Of a stretch of DNA of 64,000 nt, positions 1 to 8,842 are shown piece after piece. This DNA comes from DASYPQ01 sp041488095 (GTDB lineage Bacteria > Planctomycetota > UBA1135 > GCA-002686595). Each line of letters starts with the position of its first letter. The stretch's first letter is position 1. Location of the stretch: contig JBGPOP010000002.1 of the NCBI GenBank assembly GCA_041488095.1, positions 1-64,000 on the forward strand, read 5' to 3'. Made by a program: the position numbers and the translations under genes. The notes below the pieces were generated by a model. It was not told the origin of the DNA, ran no database searches, and saw only the letters and a list, made by a program, of their open reading frames with translations.

Positions 1-204
1 CCCCGGGCCCCCGCCGGCGATGTTCCCGTGTCCGGCCGCCGTGGGGTGGGGGGAATACGGCACGGCGCGGTTTCTCCCTGCCTTGGAGCGGGGCCCCGGC
101 GGGCCTCCCGAACGCCTTCCACGCGAGGACGAATCGGCGCGGTACCGTATTCCGCGATCCTCTCGTCGGCCGGACAGGGGAAGATCGCCGTCGGGTGCGC
201 GCTG
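1..204. repeat. Imperfect inverted repeat (fold-back) at window start
   Basis: Bases 1-102 read as an error-rich reverse complement of bases 103-204, with the axis near 102.5. Fifteen of the outermost 20 positions pair, and long runs pair inside, for example GGAATACGG at 52-60 against its complement at 145-153. At the protein level the plus strand from base 20 repeats the FPCPA...EYGTA sequence that dnaE2 encodes on the minus strand. Mismatches in the left arm are biased towards G. This is best explained as a fold-back chimera or low-quality contig end, not a biological element. Sequence left of about 103 should not be trusted. Confidence 0.8.
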
Positions 205-3200
205 ACCGTCAGCCCGAGCAGCTCGAACTCCAGGCGCCCGCGAGTCTTCTCGTCGACGTCGGGCAGGCGCGGCAGCGCGAGCGCGGGCGTCTCCGGATCG
301 GGGAAGAGCGCGGCGCACTCGCCGGGTCCGAAGTCGGCGTTCCCGAGGCCCAGCCCGCTGCCGTGCCAGCCGCCGCTTCTCGCGCGCGCGGCCTGGAGTG
401 CCCGCCTCGCGCGCGAGGACGGCGTCGCGCGGCAGGCGGCGATCTCGCCCGGGTCGAGCGGCTCGCCGCCCGGCTCGACGCTCCGCGGAATGCGCCGCCG
501 GGGCGTGCGCAAGAGATGCAGCCGCCACAGGAGCTCCGGCCGCGTGCGGTCGAAGTCGTCGAAGGCACCGACCTGGACCAGCGCCTCGACTTCGTCCCGG
601 TGGGCGTTGGTGCGCTCGAGAAAATCGGGCAGCGAGACGAACGGACCGCGTTCCTCGCGTGAGGACAGGATCGCGTCCAGCGTGTGCTCCGAGAGGCCCT
701 TGACCTGCCCGAGGCCGATGCGCAGCGCCGGCACGCCCTCCGTGGACCCCTCGACCGCGAACGTCCGTGCGCTCCGGTTGACGTCCGGCGGCAGGATCGG
801 GACGGAGAGGCGCCGCGCCTCCTCGACGTACACGCGCGCGTCGTAGTAGCCGGTCTCGCTCGCCAGGAACGCCGCGAGGTAGACCGCCGGATGGTGCGTC
901 TTGAGCCATACCGCGCGATAGGCGATGCGCCCGTAGGTCACCGCGTGCGCCTTGCAGAAGGCGAAGGCGGCGAAGTTGGCGACGAGGTCCCACACGGAGA
1001 TCGCGTCCGCACGCGCGATCCCCTGCTCGGCGCAGCCCTCGAGGAAGCGCCCGGCGAGCTTCTCGAGGTCGCAGGCGCGACGCTTCTGCAGCGCGCGCCG
1101 CAAGAGGTCCGCCTCGGCGAGGTCCATGCCCGCCATCCGCGCGGCGACCTGCATGACGTCCTCCTGGTACAGCATCACGCCGTGCGTATCCCACAGGAGA
1201 TCGGCGAGGCGCGGGTGCGGCGCGCGCGGGTCCTCCAGCCCGCGGAAACGGCGCACGTAGGCGTCCTTCATCCCCGATCCGGCCGGTCCGGGCCGGATCA
1301 GCGCGATGGCCTGGATCACGTCGTCCATCGTGCGCGCGCTGGTCTGCTTCAGGAGGTTGCGCATGCCCGGCGACTCGACCTGGAAGCAGCCCAGCGTCCG
1401 GCCCAGGGCGAGCGTCCGGGCTGTCTCGGGGTCGTCCTCTGGAATCTTCTCGAGGTCGATCTCGATTCCGCGCGAACGCAGACCCGCCAGGCAGTCGTCG
1501 ATCGTCGTCAACGCACGGTTGCCGAGCAGATCCATCTTCACGAGCCCGATCGCCTCGACCGCGTCCTTGTCGAGCTGCGTGACGATCACGCCCTTGGCCG
1601 CGCGCTGGCAGGAGACGAAGTCCGTGATCGCTCCCGGTGCGACGACGACACCGCCGGGATGGAGGCCATAGTGCCGTGGCGCATCGAGCAGCCGTGCCGC
1701 GGCCCGGAGGACGCGTGCCCAGCGCCGCTCGTCGAAGGGGAACCCAGACGCTTCGGGCGTCCGCCGCAGGGCCTCCTCGACCGGATTCCGACTCGGATCG
1801 CCTCCCGAGTCCGCCCCCCACGGCAGCCGCCGCGACCAGCGGTTGACCTCCGCGGGCGGGACGCCCTCGACGAGCGCCGACTCGCGGAAGGCCGCGCGCA
1901 TCCCGCAGCGGTTGATCGTCGCGATCATCGCCGTGCGCTCGGCGCCGAACATCTCGTAGACGTGCTCCAGCACCTCGTCGCGCCGACGCCAGCAGAAGTC
2001 GAGATCGATGTCGGGCCGGTCGCGCCGCGCGGGGTTCAGGAAGCGCTCGAAGGTCAGCCGGTAGCGCAGGGGATCGGCGTCGGTGAGCCGCAGGCAATAG
2101 GCGACCAGGCTGTCGGCGGCCGAGCCGCGGCCGACGCAGGGGATGCCCTTCTCGCGCGCGAAGTCGGCGATCCTCTTGACGAGCAGGAAGTAGGGCGCGA
2201 AGCCCAGGCGCTCGATCGTCGCGAGCTCGTAGTCCAGGCGCCGCACGGCCTCGGACTTGAGCGGTCGGAAGCGTTCCCGCGCGCCCGCGAGGGCCAGCCC
2301 GCGCAGGCGCGAAGCGGGCGTCTCGCCCGCCTCGACCTCGATCGTGGGGAAGAGGATGCCGCCGAGCTCGGGCTCGAAGGCGCAGCGCTCGGCGACCTCG
2401 AGCGTGCGGGCGACCGCGCCGGGAGACTGCGCTCTCGAGGAGCGCGCGAAGGGCCCAACGACCTCGGGGAGGTCGGCGTAGAGCGCGTCCATCTCCGCGG
2501 CGGTCAGGAGGTGCGCCGGCGCCCTCGCAGTCCAGCTCCCGGGCAGGTCGCAGAGGAGCGCGTTGTGCTTGATCGCGACGCGGACCCTGTGGTCGAGGGT
2601 CCCCGCCGGTCGCGCGCACCAGGTATCGGGCACCGCGAGCGTCGCGACGCCGGTCGCGCGCGCGGCGAGGATCAGGTCGAGCGCGGGTGCGGGAGGCTCC
2701 GGCGGGGGAGTCTTGGGATGCTCGAGTTCGCTCTCCTCCTCGGGCGCATCCCGCGGGCCGATTCGCGGCGGACGCGGCGGCGCGAGGTGCGCGTTGCGCG
2801 GCAAGCCGAAGGCGGCCTCGCGCTCGGCGCTCCTCGCGCGCAACGCGGCGGGGGAGATCGCGGCGAAGAGCGAGCTCGCATCGACGCGACCGTGGAGCTC
2901 GACGAGCAGGCGCGGGTGGTCGGCGAGGAAGATCAGCCCTTCCCGGTGGCGAGCCGCGCTCTCGACTAGGCGGAAGCTCTCCGGTCCGTCGAGCTTCGCC
3001 TTGGGAACGCCTGGATCGGCGCCGAGAGCGCGCGCGGAGACGAGCTTGCACAGGTTGCGATAGCCCTGAGCGTCCTCGACGAGCGCGACGAGCCGCCCCG
3101 GCGCTCCGGAGGGATCCGAGATCTCGGCCGCGACGATCGCGCGGAAGGGCGCGCCGGTGCGCTCGCGCGTTCTCCGCGCCGCGAGGAGGAAGTCGACCAG

Positions 3201-3335
3201 GCCGGCCAGGGTGTCGACGTCGGCGAGCGCCAGGCCGGGCAGGCCGAGCGCGACCGCTCGCTCGACGAGCTCGGCCGGCGAGTCGACGCCCGTGAGCATC
3301 GAGTGGTGCCCGTGGACGCGCAGGGGGAGGTACAT
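1..3335 (-). CDS. dnaE2: Error-prone DNA polymerase DnaE2 (ImuC), 3' end missing
   Basis: Second alpha subunit of the C-family replicase, used for translesion synthesis and damage-induced mutagenesis. It starts at ATG 3335 (MYLPLRVHGHHSML). An N-terminal PHP domain with the HGHHS motif is followed by the palm motif PDIDLDF near residue 440, then LGCFQVESPGM and LIRPGPAGSGMKDAY, all typical of DnaE2. The OB-side motif GLTVSAHPTAI lies close to the window edge. About 1,077 codons are reliable (103-3335), against a usual 1,030-1,100, so only the extreme C terminus should be lost. The open frame continues to base 1, but the last part falls in the fold-back repeat and is probably artefact. A TTAGGG direct repeat lies 42 bp upstream of the start and is shared with the Y-family polymerase gene. 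No imuA is visible. Confidence 0.93.
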   Translation of the reverse strand, partial: MYLPLRVHGHHSMLTGVDSPAELVERAVALGLPGLALADVDTLAGLVDFLLAARRTRERTGAPFRAIVAAEISDPSGAPGRLVALVEDAQGYRNLCKLVSARALGADPGVPKAKLDGPESFRLVESAARHREGLIFLADHPRLLVELHGRVDASSLFAAISPAALRARSAEREAAFGLPRNAHLAPPRPPRIGPRDAPEEESELEHPKTPPPEPPAPALDLILAARATGVATLAVPDTWCARPAGTLDHRVRVAIKHNALLCDLPGSWTARAPAHLLTAAEMDALYADLPEVVGPFARSSRAQSPGAVARTLEVAERCAFEPELGGILFPTIEVEAGETPASRLRGLALAGARERFRPLKSEAVRRLDYELATIERLGFAPYFLLVKRIADFAREKGIPCVGRGSAADSLVAYCLRLTDADPLRYRLTFERFLNPARRDRPDIDLDFCWRRRDEVLEHVYEMFGAERTAMIATINRCGMRAAFRESALVEGVPPAEVNRWSRRLPWGADSGGDPSRNPVEEALRRTPEASGFPFDERRWARVLRAAARLLDAPRHYGLHPGGVVVAPGAITDFVSCQRAAKGVIVTQLDKDAVEAIGLVKMDLLGNRALTTIDDCLAGLRSRGIEIDLEKIPEDDPETARTLALGRTLGCFQVESPGMRNLLKQTSARTMDDVIQAIALIRPGPAGSGMKDAYVRRFRGLEDPRAPHPRLADLLWDTHGVMLYQEDVMQVAARMAGMDLAEADLLRRALQKRRACDLEKLAGRFLEGCAEQGIARADAISVWDLVANFAAFAFCKAHAVTYGRIAYRAVWLKTHHPAVYLAAFLASETGYYDARVYVEEARRLSVPILPPDVNRSARTFAVEGSTEGVPALRIGLGQVKGLSEHTLDAILSSREERGPFVSLPDFLERTNAHRDEVEALVQVGAFDDFDRTRPELLWRLHLLRTPRRRIPRSVEPGGEPLDPGEIAACRATPSSRARRALQAARARSGGWHGSGLGLGNADFGPGECAALFPDPETPALALPRLPDVDEKTRGRLEFELLGLTVSAHPTAIFPCPADERIAEYGTAPIRPRVEGVREARRGPAPRQGETAPCRIPPTPRRPDTGTSPAGAR

Positions 3336-3377
3336 GGGCCCGGGGCGCAGGCCAGAGGCCTTCTGCCCGGGCGGATA

Positions 3378-3394
3378 CCCTAACAGAACCCTAA
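3378..3394 (-). promoter_or_regulatory. Operator-like direct repeat upstream of dnaE2
   Basis: On the minus strand this reads TTAGGGTTCTGTTAGGG: two TTAGGG half-sites in direct orientation, 11 bp apart start to start, followed by the dnaE2 start 42 bp downstream. The same element with a single different base stands before the Y-family polymerase gene at 5927-5943. AT-rich bases next to it suggest overlap with the promoter. LexA sites in several phyla are direct repeats of similar geometry, so an SOS-type operator is plausible. The regulator itself is not in the window. Confidence 0.6.
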
Positions 3395-3426
3395 TTTCAT
3401 GGGGAGATCGGCTCGGGCGCCGGAGT

Positions 3427-4359
3427 CTACTGCCGGTGCGCAACTCCTTGTCGGGCAAGCGCCTTGGGATGCCTGCCCCGGACGACCAGCGCCACGCCGG
3501 CGAGGATCAGAGCGCAGCCCGAGAGCGTGAAAGCGGTGATCGGCTCCCGACCGACCAGGCCGCCGAGAAGCAGCGCGATCGCCGGCGTGACGTACGCGAT
3601 CAGGCTCATCCGGCTCGCCGCGGTGTGGCGCAGGAGCCAGAAGTACAGGCTGAACGTGACCACCGTGCCGACGATCGCGAGGTAGAGCACGCTCGCGATC
3701 GCGGTGGCGGTCCACCGGATCGGGACCCCGCGTTCGAAGATCCACGCCGCCGCGGAGAGCATCATCGCTCCGATCCACATGCCGTCCCGGTTGACGAGCA
3801 CGGAGCTGACGTGCGCGCCGCGGCGCTTCACGACCGTCGTGCCGACGGCCGAGAGGAGCGGGCTCGCGAGGAGGACCGCACCGGCCGGGATCGCGCCCGG
3901 GCCGAGGCCGCGCAGGTCCGTGGCGAAGAGCAGCACGACGCCGAGGAAGCCGACGGCGAAGCCCGCCCACTGGCGTCCGCGCAGCTTGTCGCCCGGCAGG
4001 AACCAGTGTCCGCTGACCGCCATGATCATCGGGAAGACCGACCAGAGCACGCTGACGAGACCCGAGGGGAGCCTCGTCTCGCTCCAGTAGACGATCCCGT
4101 AGCTCGCGCCGAAGTTCAGGCCGCCGAGGACCAGCGAGAGCGGGAGCGGCGGAGCAGAGCCGCCCTCGCGCTTGCGCAGGAAGTGCGCGACGCCGCTCAT
4201 CACCGCCGCCGCCAGGACGAAGCGAGCCGCCGCCGACGTGAGCGGCGGCAGGTCCGCGAGCCCGCCCTGGATCACGATCCAGGTGCTGCCCCACACGAGG
4301 CACAGGAGAGCGACCCCCAGGCCGACCGTGCGCGAAGTAGGTTGGTCGTTCTCTTTCAC
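3427..4359 (-). CDS. EamA/DMT-family transporter
   Basis: Inner-membrane carrier of the drug/metabolite transporter superfamily; the substrate cannot be told from sequence. About 310 residues with ten hydrophobic segments in two homologous halves. LVWGSTWIVIQGG opens the first EamA repeat and SPLLSAVGTTVVKRRG the second; the last helix ends VALVVRGRHPKAL. I chose the GTG at 4359 (VKENDQPTSR) because the upstream in-frame extension to ATG 4509 is polar, low-complexity and lacks a transporter feature. The gene sits between the two damage-type polymerase genes on the same strand. The 186-bp gap to the polymerase gene upstream (4360-4545) holds nothing recognisable. There is no sign that it shares their function. 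Confidence 0.85.
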   Translation of the reverse strand: MKENDQPTSRTVGLGVALLCLVWGSTWIVIQGGLADLPPLTSAAARFVLAAAVMSGVAHFLRKREGGSAPPLPLSLVLGGLNFGASYGIVYWSETRLPSGLVSVLWSVFPMIMAVSGHWFLPGDKLRGRQWAGFAVGFLGVVLLFATDLRGLGPGAIPAGAVLLASPLLSAVGTTVVKRRGAHVSSVLVNRDGMWIGAMMLSAAAWIFERGVPIRWTATAIASVLYLAIVGTVVTFSLYFWLLRHTAASRMSLIAYVTPAIALLLGGLVGREPITAFTLSGCALILAGVALVVRGRHPKALARQGVAHRQ

Positions 4360-4545
4360 GAAGGATGGGCCATCGGGCTGACTACGGCGAGGAGCTGGTC
4401 CAGTGGTTGGCTCGCGACCTGACCGCTCGCTTGCGGTCGAGCTCTGCGGGGGAGGAATTTCTACCTGATGCGGTCCTTCCCGAAGGGAAATTGCAGACCG
4501 TGTCTGCACGATCCGATCTCGCGGTTCTTGGACGCGCTTCCGGCG

Positions 4546-5910
4546 CTACTGGTTGAGCGAGGGCGTGCGCAGCTGGAATCCGTCGGGGCCGAGAGGATGG
4601 GTCCGCGTGAGCGGGAAGCTCGCGCCACGCAGCACGCGCCCGAAGCCGTGCTTCTCGCGCAAGGAATCCAGCGCGCGGTCGAGGCGACGGTGGCGATCGT
4701 CGCGGATCGTTTCCGCATCGGGGTCGGCATCCGGCTCGCCGAACAGGTGATTCTGCCAGCCCGAGGCTGACGCGAGGTCGGCGAGCGTGGCCCCGACCGT
4801 CTTCACCAGCGCGCGGCGGCGCGGCAGCTCGCGGAGGAGGGCGCGCGCGTGCCGCCACAGCTCGTCGGTCGAATCGCTGGGGCAGGGAAGCTTGCGCCGT
4901 CTCTCGGCGTCGGTGGCGGGGTCCTTCTCCATGCGTCGGATGCCGGGCGGCCGCGTGTCGACGTACACGATGCGCACGGCCAGCGAGCGCGCCGCAGCCC
5001 CGTGCGCGCGCAAGCGGTGCGCGGCGCGCTCGACGAGATAGGAGAGCATCGCCTCGACGATCTCGCGCCGGCCCTCCTCGGGCTCGAAGGTGCTGTCGCG
5101 CCGGATCGTGCGCGGGATGCGCGGGCGCAAGATCCCGTCCGTCCCGGCGATGTACGTCGGCTCGACGGCCTCGCGGTCGATGCCGCGCGCCCGCTCGTGG
5201 AGGACGATGCCGCTCGCGCCGAAGCTCGCGTAGAGCACCTCGCGCGAGACGAGCGCGAGGTCGCCGCAGGTGCGGATCCCGAAACGCGATAACATCCCGC
5301 CGGTCGCCTTCCCCGCGCCGGGCAGGTGCTCGAGCGGCATCGCTCGCAGGAAGGCGGCCTCGCAGCCGGGCAGGATCTCGGCGATCCCGCCGGGCTTGGC
5401 GATCTTGCCCGCCACGCGCGCCAGGGTCTTGCTGGTGGCGATCCCGATCGTGACCGGCAGCGAGAGCTCGGCGCGGATCGCCCCGCGGATCCGCTCGGCG
5501 GCGTCGCACGCCGCGCCGAGAAGGCGTGCGGAGCCGGCCAGGTCGGCGAAGAAGTCGTCGATCGAAGCGACCTCGACCCGCGGCGTGAAGCGCAGGAGGA
5601 TCGCGGCCACGGCCTCGCGCATCCGGTTGGCGGCCTGCGAGTCCCCGCGGCGGAAGACCGCCCGCGGGCAGCGCCGCGCGGCCTCGGAGAGCAGCATCCC
5701 CGGCCGCACGCCGAACGCGCGCGCGGGGTAGGAGCAGGACATGACCAGGTTGCGCTCCTGCGGCATGCCGCCGACCACGACCGGCAGGCCGGAGAGCTCG
5801 GGATGGAGGGCCTGCTCCACCGAAGCCAGGAAGGCGTCGACATCGAGGTGCAGGATGCGCGGCGTGCGCGGAGCCAGATCGCCGTCGCGGTGGCGCAGAG
5901 GAGGGGACAT
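4546..5910 (-). CDS. dinB: Y-family DNA polymerase (DinB/ImuB-like)
   Basis: Translesion DNA polymerase, 454 aa. Palm motif HLDVDAFLASVE carries the first catalytic Asp (D23); SCSYPARAFGVRPGM contains the conserved Tyr and Arg of the nucleotide pocket. The second acidic motif reads SIDDFFADL (D118, D119) where DinB normally has S-I/V-D-E, so the usual Glu is an Asp. The helix-hairpin-helix region (LEHLPGAGKATGGML) and a little-finger domain with an unusually long C terminus follow. Because acidic residues are retained this is probably an active polymerase, unlike ImuB proteins, which lose them. ATG 5910 follows 16 bp after the TTAGGG repeat shared with dnaE2, suggesting joint induction. No clear beta-clamp motif was identified. 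Confidence 0.9.
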   Translation of the reverse strand: MSPPLRHRDGDLAPRTPRILHLDVDAFLASVEQALHPELSGLPVVVGGMPQERNLVMSCSYPARAFGVRPGMLLSEAARRCPRAVFRRGDSQAANRMREAVAAILLRFTPRVEVASIDDFFADLAGSARLLGAACDAAERIRGAIRAELSLPVTIGIATSKTLARVAGKIAKPGGIAEILPGCEAAFLRAMPLEHLPGAGKATGGMLSRFGIRTCGDLALVSREVLYASFGASGIVLHERARGIDREAVEPTYIAGTDGILRPRIPRTIRRDSTFEPEEGRREIVEAMLSYLVERAAHRLRAHGAAARSLAVRIVYVDTRPPGIRRMEKDPATDAERRRKLPCPSDSTDELWRHARALLRELPRRRALVKTVGATLADLASASGWQNHLFGEPDADPDAETIRDDRHRRLDRALDSLREKHGFGRVLRGASFPLTRTHPLGPDGFQLRTPSLNQ

Positions 5911-5926
5911 CGCAACCTCGCCGCAA

Positions 5927-5943
5927 CCCTAACAAAACCCTAA
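5927..5943 (-). promoter_or_regulatory. Operator-like direct repeat upstream of dinB
   Basis: Minus-strand TTAGGGTTTTGTTAGGG, ending 16 bp before the dinB start. It matches the element before dnaE2 at 16 of 17 positions, including the AATT flank on the upstream side. Two TTAGGG half-sites with a 5-bp spacer are seen. The close position to the start codon means a bound repressor would overlap the promoter or transcription start. Confidence 0.6.
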
Positions 5944-5994
5944 TTCCCCGTCCACCCCCGCACCGAGGGACGACGCCTCGAGCCCCCCTTTGAA

Positions 5995-6040
5995 CTTCGC
6001 GTTCGCGGTTTCGCGTCCGCGCGAAACCGCGAACGCGAAG
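5995..6040. terminator. Perfect 21-bp hairpin, likely terminator
   Basis: Arms 5995-6015 and 6020-6040 are exact reverse complements (21 bp) around the 4-base loop TCCG. The stem is built from repeats of TTCGCG/CGCGAA. It lies in the 271-bp gap between the 3' end of the LVIVD protein gene (stop at 6182) and the dinB promoter, on the path of minus-strand transcription. There is no following T-run, so termination would be Rho-dependent or structure-driven. It may equally insulate dinB from read-through. The rest of the gap shows no other element apart from the dinB operator. Confidence 0.6.
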
Positions 6041-6181
6041 TCGCGAGCGCCCGCATGGGCGCGAGCCCGCGGTGGCGAGTTGCTCGTCACCCGCCTTGGC
6101 GTCCGCCAAGCAGTCCCCAGAAACCCAGCGAGGCCGACCGAGAACCGGCCAGCCTCGCTCGAACTCAGAGCGAATTCGACC

Positions 6182-8842
6182 TCACGGACCCCACGCGACC
6201 CGCATCCCGTTCGAAATGTTGAACGTGCTTCCGGGCGGATTGGGGCAGAAGGAAGGGATGGGGTCGCGGTAGTACACCTGATAACTGCGCATCCCATTGG
6301 CCGGGATCGGATCTCCCAGGGCCGCAGAGCGGGCCGACATCGAGAGATCGCCCCCCTGCGGCGCCGTGACCGTCCCGCCGCTGGCGTTTCGCATGTACAG
6401 GCGCTTGAGGTTCCCCCCCGTGCACCGCAGTCCGTCGCCATACGGGCTCGGGGAGATATCCAGATCGCCCTGCAGGAAGATGGAGAACGCGGCCGGGCGC
6501 TCTCCCGAGGACGTCAGGACCAGGGTGTCGGCCGACAGGCTCGGGTTGCCGGTCGAGGTCAGGAGCGCGCCGCCGGTGAAGGACGAGTTCTCGCAGCCCT
6601 GGCCCGGCGAGCCCGAGTTGCCGCATGGACAGGGCGCGCCCGTCCCGTCGCCGAAGCAGAAGGTCTGGATTCCGGAGCAGGTAGGATCGACGACCTGGAA
6701 ATCGTCGATCGCCGCCTCGACGATCGAGCCGACGCCCGCGTCCTCCGCGACGTACCGCATCTTGATCTGCGCGCTGGGCACGACGTAGTCAACCACCCGG
6801 AACTGGTGGAAGATCCACCCGCCGATGCAGTCCAGTCCGCTCGGTCCCACGGTCTCGACATTGACCCAGGTGTTGCCGTTGTTGTTCGAGACGTCGACCC
6901 GGAAGACGTCGGCCATCGTGTTCAGGCCGGAGCTGATCTGGGCGCTCGACCAGTCGTTCGAGTACCAGCGCCAGTAGCGGATGATCGGGTTGGCGAGGCC
7001 CGAGAGGTTCAGGGTGGGGGAGGTCAGGGTCGTTCTTCCGCCGTCCACGTCCGCGGCGCTCGCGGCCCCGCCCACCGCGCCCTGGCCGGTCACCCAGCAG
7101 GTGACGCCCGATCCCGATGTGTGGTCGTCCTCCGTCTGGGCCTCGGTGCCGTTCGGGTTCACGCGGATCCACAGTCCGCCCGTGGCCGTGTCGCCGGTCG
7201 CGCCCGAGACCCAGCCCTGGTTGGTCTCGAAGTCGTCGTTGAAGGCGACGATCGTCCCCAACCCCGAGGTCGCCTGATGCAGGACGGTCGGGGCGTCCTC
7301 GGGATCACTCCACACGACTCCGTTCGTGGACTGGGCCGTGAAGTAGTAGCTGACGAGGCTTCCGCACGGGGTCGCGGGCAGCACGGCGTTGTAGTTTCCG
7401 CCACCGAGCGCCACCAGGTCGACGGCGTTCCAGCCGCTCCCTGCGTCATAGTGGAGCCTGGCCGTCCCCGGCACGAGCGTCCCGGGTGCGATCTCGCCGA
7501 TCTGCACCGACAGGACCTGTCCTGCGGGATTGATCGTATCGGGATCCCCGCCGGGCAGCGTGAACGTGATCTCGGGTGTGCCGACCCACCACGCGAACAA
7601 CCCCTTCTCGATGTCGCTGCCGATCACCACGCCGCTCGCGAAGTAGGGATAGTTGTTCCATAGGCTGTTGAGTGTGTTGTAGTCGTCCTCCGGCCACGTG
7701 TCGAAGTAAGCGATCTCCACCGGCGCCGTCGGCGTGCCCGGGTTCGAGGTGCTCTTCACGCGCAGGCCGCTGCGGTAGTTCGACTGGAAGATCAGGTTGC
7801 CCTTGGTGTACTGGTTGTGGTCGGTCGACGTGTTCCCGTTCGCGAACGTCGTCACGTACGTCACGGCCAGCGGATTGCTGATGTCGAAGACGCGCGTCGT
7901 CGAATTCAGGCCCAGGGTCTGGTCGTCCAGCTCGTCGTCCAGGTAGAGCCAGTGCATGTCGGAGGACGGCCAGCACTGGTGGCAATAGACCGAGTTGGGG
8001 TAGGAGAGATACTGGAGCTGCACCGTGCTCGCCTTGTTCGTCACGTCGACCGTGTAGAGCCCGGTCGAGCTGTAGCCGTTGCTCAAGCCTCCGCACGCGA
8101 AGGCGATCTCCTTGCCGGCCGCCGGGCCGCTCGTGAAGTTGAAGATCGAGGTCTCGTGGCAGTAGCGCGCGTTCCACGAGCCGACGCGAGCGGGCGCGGC
8201 CGCGTTCGCGTTCAGGTCGTAGATGCGCAGGCCCTGGCTGACCCCGCCGCCGCCGGAGCGGTACAGGTATCCGGTGGCCGTATTGAGCGCCAGCGTATGA
8301 GTGGCCGCGTTCGTATCGTCGTTGATCGTGTTGACCAGGGTCACGACGCCGCTGTCGATGTTGGCGAGGTCGATGACCTGGATGCCGCTCCCGCCCTCGC
8401 TGACTGCATAGGCGTAGTGGGAGAAGGTGCGCATGTCCCTCCACAGGCTCTGAGGCCCGGCGATCTGCCCCACGATCACGGGATTGCCGGGCTGCGTGAC
8501 CTCGACGAAGGCCGTGCCGTTCGAGAGCCCCATGATCGCGTACTCGCGGCCCGAGGGAGACGTGTAGCCGAAGCAGCTGTTGCCGTTCCCCCCCGCGGGG
8601 ACGCCGAGGTCCGGGAGCGACAGCCAGGAGAGCAGGGTCACATTGCTCTTCGGGAAACGCAGGCCCGGCATCGTCACGTCCAGGTCTCCGCTCGTGCTCA
8701 AGCGCTGCGCGTTGCGCCATCCGTGCCCGGGATACATCGGCCGGCGATCGAGCAGCTTGGGGTCGCCGTCGTGGGCGCGCGTCGAGGGAGAGAGGAGGGC
8801 CAGGAGGAGGAAGGCGAGAGAGAGACGGCGGGGATGGTTCAT
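6182..8842 (-). CDS. Secreted choice-of-anchor B / LVIVD repeat protein with Cys-rich C-terminal tail
   Basis: Large exported protein, 886 aa, with a signal peptide (LSLAFLLLALLSPSTRA). Residues about 60-430 form a beta-propeller-like region with repeats such as FVEVTQPGNPVIVGQI and IQVIDLANIDSGVVTLV, as in choice-of-anchor B and LVIVD families. A jelly-roll-like domain follows (NDDFETNQGWVSG to AAIDDFQVVDP). The final about 150 residues open with CFGDGTGAPCPCGNSG and CENSS, a tail I know from extracellular proteins of certain Planctomycetota. Function is unknown; a cell-surface or secreted role is inferred. Asn and Thr are abundant and its base composition is lower in GC than its neighbours, as is common for surface proteins. 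It is monocistronic, with a strong hairpin behind it. Confidence 0.85.
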   Translation of the reverse strand: MNHPRRLSLAFLLLALLSPSTRAHDGDPKLLDRRPMYPGHGWRNAQRLSTSGDLDVTMPGLRFPKSNVTLLSWLSLPDLGVPAGGNGNSCFGYTSPSGREYAIMGLSNGTAFVEVTQPGNPVIVGQIAGPQSLWRDMRTFSHYAYAVSEGGSGIQVIDLANIDSGVVTLVNTINDDTNAATHTLALNTATGYLYRSGGGGVSQGLRIYDLNANAAAPARVGSWNARYCHETSIFNFTSGPAAGKEIAFACGGLSNGYSSTGLYTVDVTNKASTVQLQYLSYPNSVYCHQCWPSSDMHWLYLDDELDDQTLGLNSTTRVFDISNPLAVTYVTTFANGNTSTDHNQYTKGNLIFQSNYRSGLRVKSTSNPGTPTAPVEIAYFDTWPEDDYNTLNSLWNNYPYFASGVVIGSDIEKGLFAWWVGTPEITFTLPGGDPDTINPAGQVLSVQIGEIAPGTLVPGTARLHYDAGSGWNAVDLVALGGGNYNAVLPATPCGSLVSYYFTAQSTNGVVWSDPEDAPTVLHQATSGLGTIVAFNDDFETNQGWVSGATGDTATGGLWIRVNPNGTEAQTEDDHTSGSGVTCWVTGQGAVGGAASAADVDGGRTTLTSPTLNLSGLANPIIRYWRWYSNDWSSAQISSGLNTMADVFRVDVSNNNGNTWVNVETVGPSGLDCIGGWIFHQFRVVDYVVPSAQIKMRYVAEDAGVGSIVEAAIDDFQVVDPTCSGIQTFCFGDGTGAPCPCGNSGSPGQGCENSSFTGGALLTSTGNPSLSADTLVLTSSGERPAAFSIFLQGDLDISPSPYGDGLRCTGGNLKRLYMRNASGGTVTAPQGGDLSMSARSAALGDPIPANGMRSYQVYYRDPIPSFCPNPPGSTFNISNGMRVAWGP

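Noticed and set aside
1..205. Plus-strand 61-residue frame starting MFPCPA at base 20
   Set aside because: It is a mirror copy of the dnaE2 C-terminal coding sequence created by the fold-back at the contig end.
684..2969. 761-residue plus-strand open frame opposite dnaE2
   Set aside because: Arg/Asp/Gly-rich composition with no motif; antisense shadow of a confidently identified polymerase gene in GC-rich DNA.
5911..6181. Search for tRNA or small RNA in the larger gaps (here, 19274-19411, 49730-49988, 51472-51719)
   Set aside because: No cloverleaf, T-loop consensus (GGTTCRA) or other RNA signature was found; only hairpins described above.
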